DNA of 64,000 nucleotides, taken from contig OW818699.1 of assembly GCA_942493385.1 (NCBI GenBank), positions 868,001 to 932,000 on the forward strand, written 5' to 3'. The notes beneath the pieces are model-generated. The model had not been told where the DNA came from, searched no databases, and saw nothing but the letters and a program-made list of their open reading frames with translations. The position numbers and the translations under genes were made by a program. The first letter of the stretch is position 1; every line of letters starts with the position of its first letter. Below are positions 16,810 to 26,114 of this stretch, in pieces. Origin of the DNA: UBA8389 sp942493385. GTDB lineage: Bacteria > Bacteroidota > Bacteroidia > Bacteroidales > UBA1402.

Positions 16810-19524
16810 TTATTTCACTAGGAGCTTGGAAAAGCAATCGAATCCTTGCCCTTCCATTCTGACCATATAGATGCCTGCTGGCAGCATCAAGGATATGTTG
16901 CCAACACTGACATTCTTGCTGACAACTGCCTTCCCCAAGGAATTATAAAGTTGAATCCTGCTTACATCTGGATTCATAAGTAAGGTCATACCGTCGTAAA
17001 AGCAGTATGAATTTTTGGCTGAAACCGACGAAAAGCCATTTGCCAGTGAAACGGTTAAAGTGCCAGTACCCTGAAAGAAAGTGGGATGCGTTGTCGAACT
17101 GAATGTTCCGGAGGTATAAGTGGTACCGTCTAAGATCAATTGGCCTATGGTTGCATTGGTGTTCAGGATGGCAACAGCTCCGGTAACCAACGAAAGGCTG
17201 GTTTGGGTTCCGGAGGCTTGGGCATGGTTGAAATAGACTTTATTGCCGCTACCGATGACGATTTTACCTTTTCCAAATGCATTGGCGGATGTTCCGTCGA
17301 AGGCTCCTGAGGAAGTGACTTGTCTGCTGGCGCGGGTGCCGTCCCAGGTACCAGTGAAATTGCTGTTGTCGCCTGCAAGAACCACTTTGGCCACCATGCT
17401 GGCGGTGTTGGTGTAGTTGTAGGCTTGAATGCTGCCTTTGCCCCGAATGGGTCCGTTAAAGGTCATTGCGTTGCCGGCGGCGTTACCGGACATCTGGCAA
17501 TAAATGGCACTATCTACGACGATGGGTGCTGTCAAGGAGAATCCGAGTCCACTGGTGGCGTAGCTAAAGTAGGATCCGTTGTACATTAGGATGTCTCCTG
17601 TGCAGGTGGCGTTACCGACCAATCGTATGTTGCGTTTCACCAAGATGGTGGCAGCAAAAGGAGTGGCATCGGCTTCCATTTCCACATTGACAAAAGCCGT
17701 GTCACCGGCCAAGGGTAACAAGGCTGGTATGTAATTGGCAGCCGTACCCCATCGCTTGGCACTGGCTTGCTGAAAGGTGAACATGGTGGGTCGACCTACC
17801 AAGATGCTTTGCGTGCCTGAAAAAACAGAGGGATGGGTGGTAGCGTTGTAGGTTCCTGGGTTTTGGATCACACCATTAATATATAGTTGGTTGAGCGTCA
17901 TGCCATAATTCAGGACTACCATTCCACCGGTTTCTATCTGAACTTTCGATTTCACATCGATGCTGTTTTCGGCATTGATGACGAGTGTAGAGCCGTTTTT
18001 AACGGTTACGCTTCCTTTACCAAGACTTTTGGAAAGTTTGGCTTCCATTGTGCCTTCTTTTACAATCAAATTGCCGGAATAATTGCTGTTGTCAGCATTT
18101 AGCAACAGTTTACCAGCGCCCGATTTGACTAAATTGTGCACGCCTGTTATGGTGGCCAGTATTTCCAATTGCCCTACAATGTTGATTTTTGCACTGTCTT
18201 TGGTGGCGATTTTGCCGGAAAGGGTTGTGGTGACAGCGGAGTACAGTTCGGCATTGTCCAAGGATAAGAAATTGACGGTCGAAGCGGTGGTGATGTCCAG
18301 TTTGGCACTTGGATTGAGTAAGAGGTCGGCGGTAAAAATACCACCATTGGCAATCATTGTCAGACCTGCACCCACGGATGCGGATTCACCCACAGCAGGG
18401 ATTTTTTTGGGATCCCAGCTTGTGGAGTCCAACCATTGGGTCGTGAGTCCTGATCCTTTCCAGACATACGATTGTACAGAGGGTGCAACGGCAGATGGAT
18501 CCCAACCGTCGTTTCCGTTCATGACTTTCTGAACGGTATAATCTAGTGCTTCCGTATCGGTCATGGCTCTGATGGTTGACCATTTGGCCCGATTGGTCAT
18601 ATCGGCGCCAGGTCCGGTGTTTTTGTATTCGAGAAATTTAATGGTGGTGGCTGTCATGGAGCTGTCCATGCCCCAAGTATCGCCCCAACCCTCGGGATGG
18701 ATTTCGGCACACATGGAGCTATAAAGCCAAGCGACTTTCGGTGAACCGTGCCAAGGCCTGCCTAGCCTAACCAAGGCGCCATCGTCTCCTGCTCGTGGAC
18801 TGCCGGTGGCATAAGTGAGGGCGCATTCGTTGAAGACAAAGCCATAGGGTTGCAAGGGGCTGGTGGAAGGTGCTGTGATCCAACCTCCTCCGAAACTACG
18901 AATTTCACAACCTTCGAAAAAAGCGGTTCCGCCTCCATAGATGTAGTCGGTGCGTCCTGTTACCAGGCAGCCTTTGAAATACGTCCTCAGGGCAACGTTC
19001 CATAGATAAATGGTGTCTTGATAACCCAACAAATTGCAGTTGATGAACATGCACTTGTCCGATTTGACGGTGATGGCCAATGCTTGACCGACAGGGCCGG
19101 CGGTGTTCCGGATGGTTAGATTCTCTGCCCTAAAACCAGTTGCTTGAATGGTGAGTGTCGCCGTGGTGGTGATGTTGTCGCCAGTCCATTTGGCTGCGTC
19201 TTCGGCAGGGCAAACACCTGTTGCACAATTGTATACGTGGTAGGAAAGGATGGTTTCGTCCCTGCTTTCACCAATCAGGGTGATGTTTGTTTTTTCGGAA
19301 GGCACGAAAAGTTTTTCTGTGTTGTACACGCCTCGTTTGATGTAAATGACGGTTCGTCTGCTGCTGTTGGAAGGGGCTGCGTTGATGGCTGCCTGGATGA
19401 GGGTGAAATTTCCGGAACCGTCTTGTGCCACTACGATATCGGCATTGTATGGATTGACTGCGAATAAGCTTGTACTAATTAGGCAAAGCAACGTGAGTAA
19501 AAAAATTTGAATTTTATTTTTCAT
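16810..19524 (-). CDS. secreted pectinesterase with autotransporter-type repeats and T9SS-like tail
   Basis: A 904-residue secreted protein. A signal peptide (about 1-22) precedes a CE8 pectin methylesterase domain (about 28-330) that removes methyl esters from homogalacturonan. The motifs GYQDTIYL, GRTDYIYGG and RLGRPWHG carry the catalytic Gln, Asp and Arg positions. The middle has autotransporter-associated beta-strand repeats (LVKSGAGKLLLNADNSNYSG, VVLAGDNSNFTGTWDG). The C-terminal ~70 residues (RIQLYNSLGKAVVSK... LPAGIYMVRM) form a type A T9SS sorting domain, so the enzyme is probably surface-bound or released. The ATG at 19524 is preferred to a TTG seven codons upstream. Confidence 0.9.
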   Translation of the reverse strand: MKNKIQIFLLTLLCLISTSLFAVNPYNADIVVAQDGSGNFTLIQAAINAAPSNSSRRTVIYIKRGVYNTEKLFVPSEKTNITLIGESRDETILSYHVYNCATGVCPAEDAAKWTGDNITTTATLTIQATGFRAENLTIRNTAGPVGQALAITVKSDKCMFINCNLLGYQDTIYLWNVALRTYFKGCLVTGRTDYIYGGGTAFFEGCEIRSFGGGWITAPSTSPLQPYGFVFNECALTYATGSPRAGDDGALVRLGRPWHGSPKVAWLYSSMCAEIHPEGWGDTWGMDSSMTATTIKFLEYKNTGPGADMTNRAKWSTIRAMTDTEALDYTVQKVMNGNDGWDPSAVAPSVQSYVWKGSGLTTQWLDSTSWDPKKIPAVGESASVGAGLTMIANGGIFTADLLLNPSAKLDITTASTVNFLSLDNAELYSAVTTTLSGKIATKDSAKINIVGQLEILATITGVHNLVKSGAGKLLLNADNSNYSGNLIVKEGTMEAKLSKSLGKGSVTVKNGSTLVINAENSIDVKSKVQIETGGMVVLNYGMTLNQLYINGVIQNPGTYNATTHPSVFSGTQSILVGRPTMFTFQQASAKRWGTAANYIPALLPLAGDTAFVNVEMEADATPFAATILVKRNIRLVGNATCTGDILMYNGSYFSYATSGLGFSLTAPIVVDSAIYCQMSGNAAGNAMTFNGPIRGKGSIQAYNYTNTASMVAKVVLAGDNSNFTGTWDGTRASRQVTSSGAFDGTSANAFGKGKIVIGSGNKVYFNHAQASGTQTSLSLVTGAVAILNTNATIGQLILDGTTYTSGTFSSTTHPTFFQGTGTLTVSLANGFSSVSAKNSYCFYDGMTLLMNPDVSRIQLYNSLGKAVVSKNVSVGNISLMLPAGIYMVRMEGQGFDCFSKLLVK

Positions 19525-19666
19525 GGTGGTTGTATTTTGGTGCAATAGTACGATTTAGGAATGAATCAATACAGCTTTATTTCACCTAAAAAGAGGAAGA
19601 ATTTGCCAAACAGCAGCTTTTTCAATTTTTTTTTCACACATTTCGAGAACTTGTGCAAAATAACGA

Positions 19667-19674
19667 TATATTTG
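19667..19674 (+). promoter_or_regulatory. -7 element for sucCD
   Basis: TATATTTG matches TAnnTTTG and lies 25 bases before the sucC ATG. Confidence 0.6.
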
Positions 19675-19699
19675 TTTCCACCTTAAAATTGTTTCTACT

Positions 19700-20866
19700 A
19701 TGAAGTTGTTAGAATACCAATCCAAGAAAATATTGAAGGAAGCAGGTCTTCCTGTTCCACGCAGTTTGCCGGTTGGATCCGTTAAAGAACTGCCAGCGGC
19801 TTTGAAAACACTGGGCATAACACGTGGTGTCGTCAAGGCACAGGCATTTACCGGAGCTCGTGGAAAAGCAGGCGGCATCCGACTGTTCACCAACGAACAG
19901 GAGGCGCTGGATTTCACCTCCCACATGATTGGAATGCAATTGGTTACTCATCAGACCGGGCCCGAAGGCGTTAAGATCCATTTGGTATTGATCGAAGAAG
20001 CTTGCCCGATAGAGAAGGAATTTTATGTGGCAATAACGCTGGACCGAACGGCGGTGAATCCGCTCATCATGATTTCGCCCGACGGTGGAATGGACATCGA
20101 GGCGGTTTCAGCCAATACACCGGAACGAATTTTGAAGTTGTATCCGGCTTTCAACCTGCCGCTTTCCTTGGAAGTACTTGCAAAAGCATCTGATTTTCTG
20201 GGACTTTCTGGGGACTTGGCCTTGCAATTTCATGATGTGTTGCAGAAGCTATACCAAGTCTATTACAATACCGATGCCATGTTGTTGGAAATCAATCCAC
20301 TCGTGGTGACGGCCGATCAACACCTACTCATATTGGATTGCAAGCTGGACATAGACGACAATGCGAACTACCGTCAGATGGAAACCGGCGGAGACCCGAA
20401 TGCGGAGAAAACACATTCGGAGATTGAGGCGGCGGAATGGGGGATGAGTTACATTTCCATGGATGGAAATATTGGTTGTATGGTTAACGGCGCAGGTCTG
20501 GCCATGGCAACGATGGATTCCATCAAGTACAATGGCGGAAGTCCGGCGAATTTCTTGGATGTGGGCGGCTCTGCTACAGAAGAGGCTGTTTCAGAGGCTA
20601 TTGAGATTATTGCAGGTGACCATGCGGTGGAATGCATCCTAGTGAACATCTTTGGTGGAATCATGAGATGCGACACCATAGCAACCGGCATTGTAGCTGC
20701 TGTCAGCAAAAGTGCACAAAAAATCCCCATGGTCGTACGACTTGAAGGTAACAATGTGGAGCTTGGCAAACAAATTCTTACCGCCTCCGGACTAAATATT
20801 CAAAGTGCAGACAGCTTGGATGATGCTGCCAAAAAAGCTGTTTCATTAACTCGTAAAATCTCCTGA
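19700..20866 (+). CDS. sucC: succinate-CoA ligase, beta subunit
   Basis: A 388-residue beta subunit of succinyl-CoA synthetase, which couples succinyl-CoA and succinate interconversion to nucleotide triphosphate in the TCA cycle or fermentative branch. The N-terminal ATP-grasp domain contains VVKAQAFTGARGKAGGIRL, the metal/nucleotide region includes LLEINPLVVT, and the C-terminal ligase domain has NGAGLAMATMD and LVNIFGGIMRCD. Length is standard (E. coli 388). It is followed two bases later by sucD, so the two are co-transcribed. Confidence 0.97.
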   Translation: MKLLEYQSKKILKEAGLPVPRSLPVGSVKELPAALKTLGITRGVVKAQAFTGARGKAGGIRLFTNEQEALDFTSHMIGMQLVTHQTGPEGVKIHLVLIEEACPIEKEFYVAITLDRTAVNPLIMISPDGGMDIEAVSANTPERILKLYPAFNLPLSLEVLAKASDFLGLSGDLALQFHDVLQKLYQVYYNTDAMLLEINPLVVTADQHLLILDCKLDIDDNANYRQMETGGDPNAEKTHSEIEAAEWGMSYISMDGNIGCMVNGAGLAMATMDSIKYNGGSPANFLDVGGSATEEAVSEAIEIIAGDHAVECILVNIFGGIMRCDTIATGIVAAVSKSAQKIPMVVRLEGNNVELGKQILTASGLNIQSADSLDDAAKKAVSLTRKIS

Positions 20867-20868
20867 TC

Positions 20869-21783
20869 ATGGCCATACTTGTCGATCGTCATACAAGACT
20901 TATTACTCAAGGCATTACCGGTAAAGCCGGACTGTTCCATACGCTTCGCTGCAGCGAATACGGTACCAATGTGGTCGGAGGTGTGAATCCATTAAAGCAC
21001 GGAACGTTTGTGGAAGAATTTCCTGTTTACGGTTCTGTAAGGGAAGCTGTTGATAGAACCGGTGCCAATACCAGCATGATCTTCGTCCCTGCTCCGATGG
21101 CTGCCAAAGCTATTATTGAAGCGGCTGATGCTGGAATCAAGTTGATTGTGGCTATTACCGAAGGCATTCCGGTTCGCGACATGCTGGAAGTTCGTCAATA
21201 CTTGAAGGGTTCCGAATCCATCTTGGTCGGTCCAAACTGCCCTGGCATAACCACGGCCGGGGTGGCAAAAGTGGGCATTGCTCCTGGGTTCATCCATAAA
21301 AAAGGGAAGATCGGCATTGTTTCGCGTTCAGGCACGTTAACCTATGAAGCGGTATATCAGACTACTCTATCTGGCTTGGGACAGACGACAGCCGTTGGAA
21401 TCGGCGGAGATCCGATTCACGGACTGAACCACATTGATGTCATTCGTATGTTTGAAGAAGATCCTGAAACGGAAGGGATTATTCTGATTGGTGAAATTGG
21501 CGGAACGGACGAAGAGGTTGCTGCCGAATACATCAAATCCAATGTGACCAAGCCAGTTGCCGCTTTCATTGCAGGGGCTACTGCTCCCAGCGGGAAACGC
21601 ATGGGTCATGCCGGTGCCATTGTCAATGGTACCAGTGGAACAGCTGCCAGCAAAATCAAGGCGTTGGAAGATGCCAATGTTTTTGTTGCCTTGACCGCCT
21701 CTGAAATTGGTGGCAAGATGTGTGCAGCGATGCTTTATTACCACAAGCAATGCACCTGTTCCGAGTTCTACGGACGTAAATAA
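20869..21783 (+). CDS. sucD: succinate-CoA ligase, alpha subunit
   Basis: A 304-residue alpha subunit that binds CoA and carries the phosphohistidine. The N-terminal Rossmann CoA-binding domain contains TQGITGKAGLFHT and FVPAPMAAKAIIEA. The C-terminal domain has GRSG-type IVSRSGTLTYEAV and the active-site loop RMGHAGAIVNGTSGT with the phosphorylated His. The last residues (KQCTCSEFYGRK) form a slightly longer tail than in E. coli. It ends 3 bases before the convergent lipocalin gene. Confidence 0.97.
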   Translation: MAILVDRHTRLITQGITGKAGLFHTLRCSEYGTNVVGGVNPLKHGTFVEEFPVYGSVREAVDRTGANTSMIFVPAPMAAKAIIEAADAGIKLIVAITEGIPVRDMLEVRQYLKGSESILVGPNCPGITTAGVAKVGIAPGFIHKKGKIGIVSRSGTLTYEAVYQTTLSGLGQTTAVGIGGDPIHGLNHIDVIRMFEEDPETEGIILIGEIGGTDEEVAAEYIKSNVTKPVAAFIAGATAPSGKRMGHAGAIVNGTSGTAASKIKALEDANVFVALTASEIGGKMCAAMLYYHKQCTCSEFYGRK

Positions 21784-21786
21784 TTC

Positions 21787-22320
21787 TTATTTGGTGGTGT
21801 GTTCCACCCAAATGAGCTTTTCCGTGTCGAATCCTATTTTTTGGGCCAGATCCAAGTAACTCTGCTTGATGTTTTCTGGCATCGTGGTTTCTCTAGAGAG
21901 TATCCAAAGGTATCCGAGGTCACTACCGGCAATTAGGGCGTATTTATAGGCGGAGTCTAAGGCAATGACATTATAACCCCCGTAAAACGGGCCGAAAAAG
22001 GAAACTTTGAGTCGGGCTTCGTCGGGTGTGGTTGCAAATTTGGCTTTACCGACGGCTTTTTTCCAAATCTTATCCGTGTAGTTGTAACCGCGGTTCTCCA
22101 CTCGGATGCTACCGTTTGGATTCATCGAATAGGTTGCCGTCGTGTTGTTTAATCCGCGTTCGAAACGAAAGTCGAAGCGGGCGATTTCGTACCATTTCCC
22201 TAAATAACGATCTGCATCAAAGGGCTTTATGGCTACTGCTCCTTCTGGGATGTTGGCGCAGGCGTTAAAGGTGAATAACCCAACGATGAATGCCAGTAAA
22301 TTTCTGAATTGATTTTTCAT
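21787..22320 (-). CDS. Blc-type lipocalin lipoprotein
   Basis: A 177-residue outer-membrane lipoprotein of the bacterial lipocalin family. The signal ends in FNAC, with lipidation at that Cys (about residue 20). The lipocalin motif RYLGKWYEIARFDFRFERG and the second conserved segment YAYIAGSDLGYLWILSRE-type (KYALIAGSDLGYLWILSR) are intact. Family members bind fatty acids or lysophospholipids during envelope stress; the ligand here is unknown. The ATG at 22320 starts the signal. The gene lies 4 bases after the stop of the MG-domain protein and is probably co-transcribed with it. Confidence 0.9.
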   Translation of the reverse strand: MKNQFRNLLAFIVGLFTFNACANIPEGAVAIKPFDADRYLGKWYEIARFDFRFERGLNNTTATYSMNPNGSIRVENRGYNYTDKIWKKAVGKAKFATTPDEARLKVSFFGPFYGGYNVIALDSAYKYALIAGSDLGYLWILSRETTMPENIKQSYLDLAQKIGFDTEKLIWVEHTTK

Positions 22321-22324
22321 TTTC

Positions 22325-24853
22325 TTATTGTTTAAATTCGTAGGTACCATAAAACGGTTTGCGGGTTTTGACTTCAATACCTTGGACGATGATGGTGAAA
22401 TCGCCGTTTCGGTCCGATGTGTTGCAATTGAACGATATTCTGCCAGTTGAATCGGTATAAAGGTTTGGTGACCAATAGACGGTTGTTCGGGTTTCGGCCT
22501 TTAAAAAGGAGGAATCAGAGAACTCTGGATTGTAAAAAGTGTTTGGCCTACTGATGTTCTTGATGGGAAAATAATCGATGGAACCGGATACTGCTCCAAA
22601 AGCTGGGGTTGAAAACGGCTTTCCGACTCCATTGTAAACAAACAACTTTCCTCCTTCGCCACCAGCATAGACGTAGCCAACCACCGGTTTATATCCGCCA
22701 GTTCGATGGTTCTTGCAATTGAAGACGTTGTATTCCTTACAGATATAATCCTCTTTTTTGCCCATGTTTCTGTCGCTTTCGTAAGAGCCGCTTCGTGACT
22801 CCACCGATACTTCTTTCAATTGAATGACCTTGGTCAGGGTGATAAGGGTAGGCGGTACGTATTTGGTGAACGTGTTGACTTGTTGGGGGAAGTTTAGGGA
22901 TTCACCCAAGCGTACGAATTCGTCCATTTCTACCGAATAATCATTCATTTTAAGGTTGTAATCCTCCGTGAATAGTGGCCCGGGTTTAAGTATTTTTACT
23001 TCTTTTGGATTGACAAGCAACGATTTCGACGGGATGGAAAAAGTACCGTTTTCATTTAAAGTAACCGCCTCTGCCCAATCTTTGAAGGAATACCTTATCT
23101 TGCTGATCTTAGGTGGATTACCTTGTTGACTTCCACCCTGAAACATTTTCATCAGTGGATCCAAGTCTTTTTTATCGGCTGAAGTCGTGGATTCAAGCAT
23201 CATACGTTCCAGTTTAATCGGCTTTTTGCTTTTTGAAGTGACGTAACCAGTGATACCTCCTGCATTTTCCAAAAGACGAATATAACCTGTCGGCCGAAAT
23301 CGGAGCAACGGTCCCCATGTTTTATGTCCCCAGTTCATCGTTAAGAGGCGATCGTCAAAATCGGGTTCAAATTCATTATTAATTGTGGAGCTTGGGCCGA
23401 ACATGTTCTTGAAATAGTAGGATTGGAGAATGGTTCGGTAGGTACTTTTGTTCAAACTATTTTTTTCAACGACAGAAACCGATAGGTTGGTGGCAACAGG
23501 ATTGTTGTTCGAATCGGTGACGCTCAGATTCACTTTAATTGATGTACGGCCTTTTTTTGCGTTTTTTGCGGTGCTGAATTGTACTTTGTAGGGATTTTCG
23601 GGTTTGCTCAGAATATAGCGTTCTGCCTTAGGGGCGGACACCGAATCGAACACAGCCAGGTTCAGAATGGCTTTGGACTGATCTTGCAACGGCAGGTCGA
23701 TGCGTATGGAATCACCGTTTTTAATACTCAGGGATTGACTCCATAGAATCCGATCCATGGACCGAAGTACGAGCCTGGCAGAGTCACCTTGATTCTTATT
23801 GGTCAGCACAGCCGTGGTGTTGTTCTTGTCTTTTTCAATTCGCATCCCGTAGCCTTCCGATTCAATTGTTCCTGGAAATGCCAGTTGTGTAGTCGTGTCG
23901 TTCTCATGAACTGCCAAGCTATAAAGTGCGTTCATATGTGGAGTAAACCGGATATTCCCCAGTCCATGTTTGTTGGTTTTTGTACGACCGATGATTTTTT
24001 GGTCTTCCAGTAAATCCAGGGGCACTTCCATGGGGTTTTTGTTGTCGTCTAGGATCTCAAAAATCGTACGGTTTGGAACACCCTCCAGAAAATGCCCACC
24101 TTCGGCGTATGCGTTGACTTTCGCCGAATTGCCCTCATGCCTCAGATTCAAGATGAGTTCGGCGAACTCTTTATCCCGATTTACTCGAATCTCACACCGA
24201 ACCATTTCCGTGTTATCAATTTTCGGATAGGTGAATCGTACATAAGCCTCCCCCAAGCTGTTGGTGGTGATTGAGCCTTTTTTAAGAAGTTGTTCGCCGA
24301 CCCAAAGGCTGAACTTTCCCTTCAGCGATTTACTGGATCCGGACTTGACTTTGGCCAGAATCTCAACTTTATCTCCCCGGTGTACTTTTTTCAGATTGGT
24401 GACAGATGCTTCTGCTTCCAGCCGATTCAATATGTTGTTGCTCACCGTAATGGGTTGAACGAAGACGTCACTTGGATTCAAGCTCATCATTCGGTCTGTG
24501 TAGGCATAGAAATAATAGGTTCCTTCGGATAGCGTGTCGGGAATCAAGATGTCTCCGTGGGCTCGGATGTCGTACATGGGGAATTGTTTCTCCAGTACCT
24601 TGTTCTTCTTGCGGTCGGTGATGCGGACGTAGAGCACTTCGTTCAGGATGGGGGTGAGCACGTAGGCTTTGAACCAAAGGGTGTCTTCAGGAGTGTAGGT
24701 GTTTCTGTCCAGGTGTACGTACAAGTTGATGACCGGTTTTTCCAAATTGTACGTTTCCAATCGTTCCTGTAAGGTATCCACCAGATTGATTGCTTTCAAT
24801 TTTGGAATGAGTAAGAATCCAACCATCAAAATCATGAAAATTCTCAATTTCAT
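22325..24853 (-). CDS. large secreted protein with MG/alpha-2-macroglobulin-like domains
   Basis: An 842-residue exported protein with a signal peptide (about 1-21). The N-terminal region contains macroglobulin-type (MG2-like) beta domains: INLYVHLDRNTYTPEDTLWFKAYVL is the usual signature, and DRMMSLNPSDVFVQPITV follows. Further beta domains include a segment near 540 (GGITGYVTSKSKKPIKLERM) typical of carboxypeptidase-regulatory-like folds. The end, FNCNTSDRNGDFTIIVQGI, again looks like an MG domain. The protein lacks the thioester motif of protease-trapping macroglobulins. Bacteroidota encode many such proteins of unknown role. Confidence 0.72.
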   Translation of the reverse strand: MKLRIFMILMVGFLLIPKLKAINLVDTLQERLETYNLEKPVINLYVHLDRNTYTPEDTLWFKAYVLTPILNEVLYVRITDRKKNKVLEKQFPMYDIRAHGDILIPDTLSEGTYYFYAYTDRMMSLNPSDVFVQPITVSNNILNRLEAEASVTNLKKVHRGDKVEILAKVKSGSSKSLKGKFSLWVGEQLLKKGSITTNSLGEAYVRFTYPKIDNTEMVRCEIRVNRDKEFAELILNLRHEGNSAKVNAYAEGGHFLEGVPNRTIFEILDDNKNPMEVPLDLLEDQKIIGRTKTNKHGLGNIRFTPHMNALYSLAVHENDTTTQLAFPGTIESEGYGMRIEKDKNNTTAVLTNKNQGDSARLVLRSMDRILWSQSLSIKNGDSIRIDLPLQDQSKAILNLAVFDSVSAPKAERYILSKPENPYKVQFSTAKNAKKGRTSIKVNLSVTDSNNNPVATNLSVSVVEKNSLNKSTYRTILQSYYFKNMFGPSSTINNEFEPDFDDRLLTMNWGHKTWGPLLRFRPTGYIRLLENAGGITGYVTSKSKKPIKLERMMLESTTSADKKDLDPLMKMFQGGSQQGNPPKISKIRYSFKDWAEAVTLNENGTFSIPSKSLLVNPKEVKILKPGPLFTEDYNLKMNDYSVEMDEFVRLGESLNFPQQVNTFTKYVPPTLITLTKVIQLKEVSVESRSGSYESDRNMGKKEDYICKEYNVFNCKNHRTGGYKPVVGYVYAGGEGGKLFVYNGVGKPFSTPAFGAVSGSIDYFPIKNISRPNTFYNPEFSDSSFLKAETRTTVYWSPNLYTDSTGRISFNCNTSDRNGDFTIIVQGIEVKTRKPFYGTYEFKQ

Positions 24854-25039
24854 TCCTGAAACGTATTTAAAGTTTGTGTTACGTGCGAAGATAGTGATTT
24901 TTAAAAACTTTGGTCGTTTACCGACAAAAAACCGCCTATTGCACCTTTTTTGGGAACTGGATTAAACGTATGGGTGCTTTTGGACTCAAAGCAGTGTAAA
25001 CAGATTTGGAAAACAAACCGATTAAAAATAGTTACAGTT

Positions 25040-26029
25040 ATGAAGAAGATTATTAGTGTATTAGTTCTTGCCTTATTGGCATCGGGCATGTCTCTGACAG
25101 CCCAGAATCGTGGAAATGGTGCTCCTCAGGGTGCAGGTGAAAAGATGGGTAAACCTGGAATGGGTATGATGAAGGAGCTGAATCTGACGGATGATCAAAA
25201 AGCCAAATTGAAGGTGATGCATCAGGGCTTTGCCGTACAGGATTCCGTATCGAAGGTTCAGCTAAAAAAGCAACGTGAATCTGTTCAGGCTGAACGTCAG
25301 TTGGCACTTGCCAAAATTCTGACACCGGAGCAATTGCTTCAGTTGGATAAAATCCGTGTGGAAAAAGGGCAGAAGGCTGCTAAAAAGGGTCAATTTGGTC
25401 CGGGTAACGGAAAAAAGGGTTTCAGACAGGGCGGTGTTGCAGGACAGGGTCGTGGACGGATGGGTCAAATGGGCCAAGGTGGCCAGATGGGTCAGGGTCG
25501 TGGACAAATGGGCCAGATGAGTCAAGGACGTGGACAAATGAAGGGTCAAATGGGTCAGGGTGGCCAGATGGGTCAGGGTCGTGGCCAGATGATGGGTCAG
25601 CGTGGTCAAATGGGACAAGGTGGTCAAATGAGGCCCATGGCTGCTCAAATGATGCATAAACGTGTCAAGGCCTTCCATATGCAAGCAAAACGGACGAACA
25701 AAGCACCGATGGTGAATCCGGAAGTTCGCATCAAAAATCAGGTGGAACGCATGACCAAGCAGTTGGATTTGACACCGGAACAGGCTTCACAAATTCAAAA
25801 CATTCAAACGAAGCATTTCAAAAAGGACATTGCCAAGTATCAAAAGGCTCAGAAAAAGCGTGATGCTCAGTTCAAAAAGAACCATGGCAACATTGATGAA
25901 ATCAAAGCCGTACTGACTCCGGAACAGGTTAAAAAGATGGAAGCGATGAAAGAAAAGGCTCCAAAAATGGGACGGATGAATGATCCAATGAATGGTCCGA
26001 TGAACGGTCCTGGGAACGGGAGAAACTAA
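25040..26029 (+). CDS. DUF4890/Spy-like exported protein with Gly-Gln-Met repeat core
   Basis: A 329-residue exported protein. A signal peptide (about 1-20, MKKIISVLVLALLASGMSLT) is followed by a helical module with LNLTDDQKAKLKVMHQG and ILTPEQLLQLDKI, the LTxxQ pattern of Spy/CpxP and DUF4890 proteins. A low-complexity core (about 128-205) repeats GQMGQGRGQMGQ-type units. A second LTxxQ-type helical module follows (LDLTPEQASQIQNIQTKH ... VLTPEQVKKMEAMK), then a short GPMNGPGN tail. The protein is very basic and Met-rich. Spy-type proteins act as periplasmic chaperones or sense stress; a metal- or nucleic-acid-binding role for the core is only speculation. The ATG at 25040 starts the signal. 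Confidence 0.8.
   Translation: MKKIISVLVLALLASGMSLTAQNRGNGAPQGAGEKMGKPGMGMMKELNLTDDQKAKLKVMHQGFAVQDSVSKVQLKKQRESVQAERQLALAKILTPEQLLQLDKIRVEKGQKAAKKGQFGPGNGKKGFRQGGVAGQGRGRMGQMGQGGQMGQGRGQMGQMSQGRGQMKGQMGQGGQMGQGRGQMMGQRGQMGQGGQMRPMAAQMMHKRVKAFHMQAKRTNKAPMVNPEVRIKNQVERMTKQLDLTPEQASQIQNIQTKHFKKDIAKYQKAQKKRDAQFKKNHGNIDEIKAVLTPEQVKKMEAMKEKAPKMGRMNDPMNGPMNGPGNGRN
25436..25640 (+). repeat. in-frame Gly/Gln/Met/Arg tandem repeat region
   Basis: Degenerate short repeats such as CAAATGGGTCAGGGTGGCC encode MGQG, QMGQGRGQ and similar units inside the DUF4890 gene. Unit length varies in multiples of three, keeping frame. There are no spacers and it is not a CRISPR. Confidence 0.8.
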
Positions 26030-26051
26030 ACAACTGGTTCAGTTAAATAGT

Positions 26052-26089
26052 AAGGGGCGGTATCAATACTAGGATGCTGCCCCTTTTTT
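26052..26089 (+). terminator. intrinsic terminator after the DUF4890 gene
   Basis: AAGGGGC (26052-26058) pairs with GCCCCTT (26079-26085), followed by a T run. It also separates the convergent HAD gene. Confidence 0.75.
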
Positions 26090-26114
26090 GTGTGCTAAGT
26101 CTAGGTTTTGAGGC

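Noticed and set aside
25436..25640. repeats resembling a CRISPR array
   Set aside because: The units are short, in-frame and degenerate, with no spacers, and encode a Gly-Gln-Met core within one gene.
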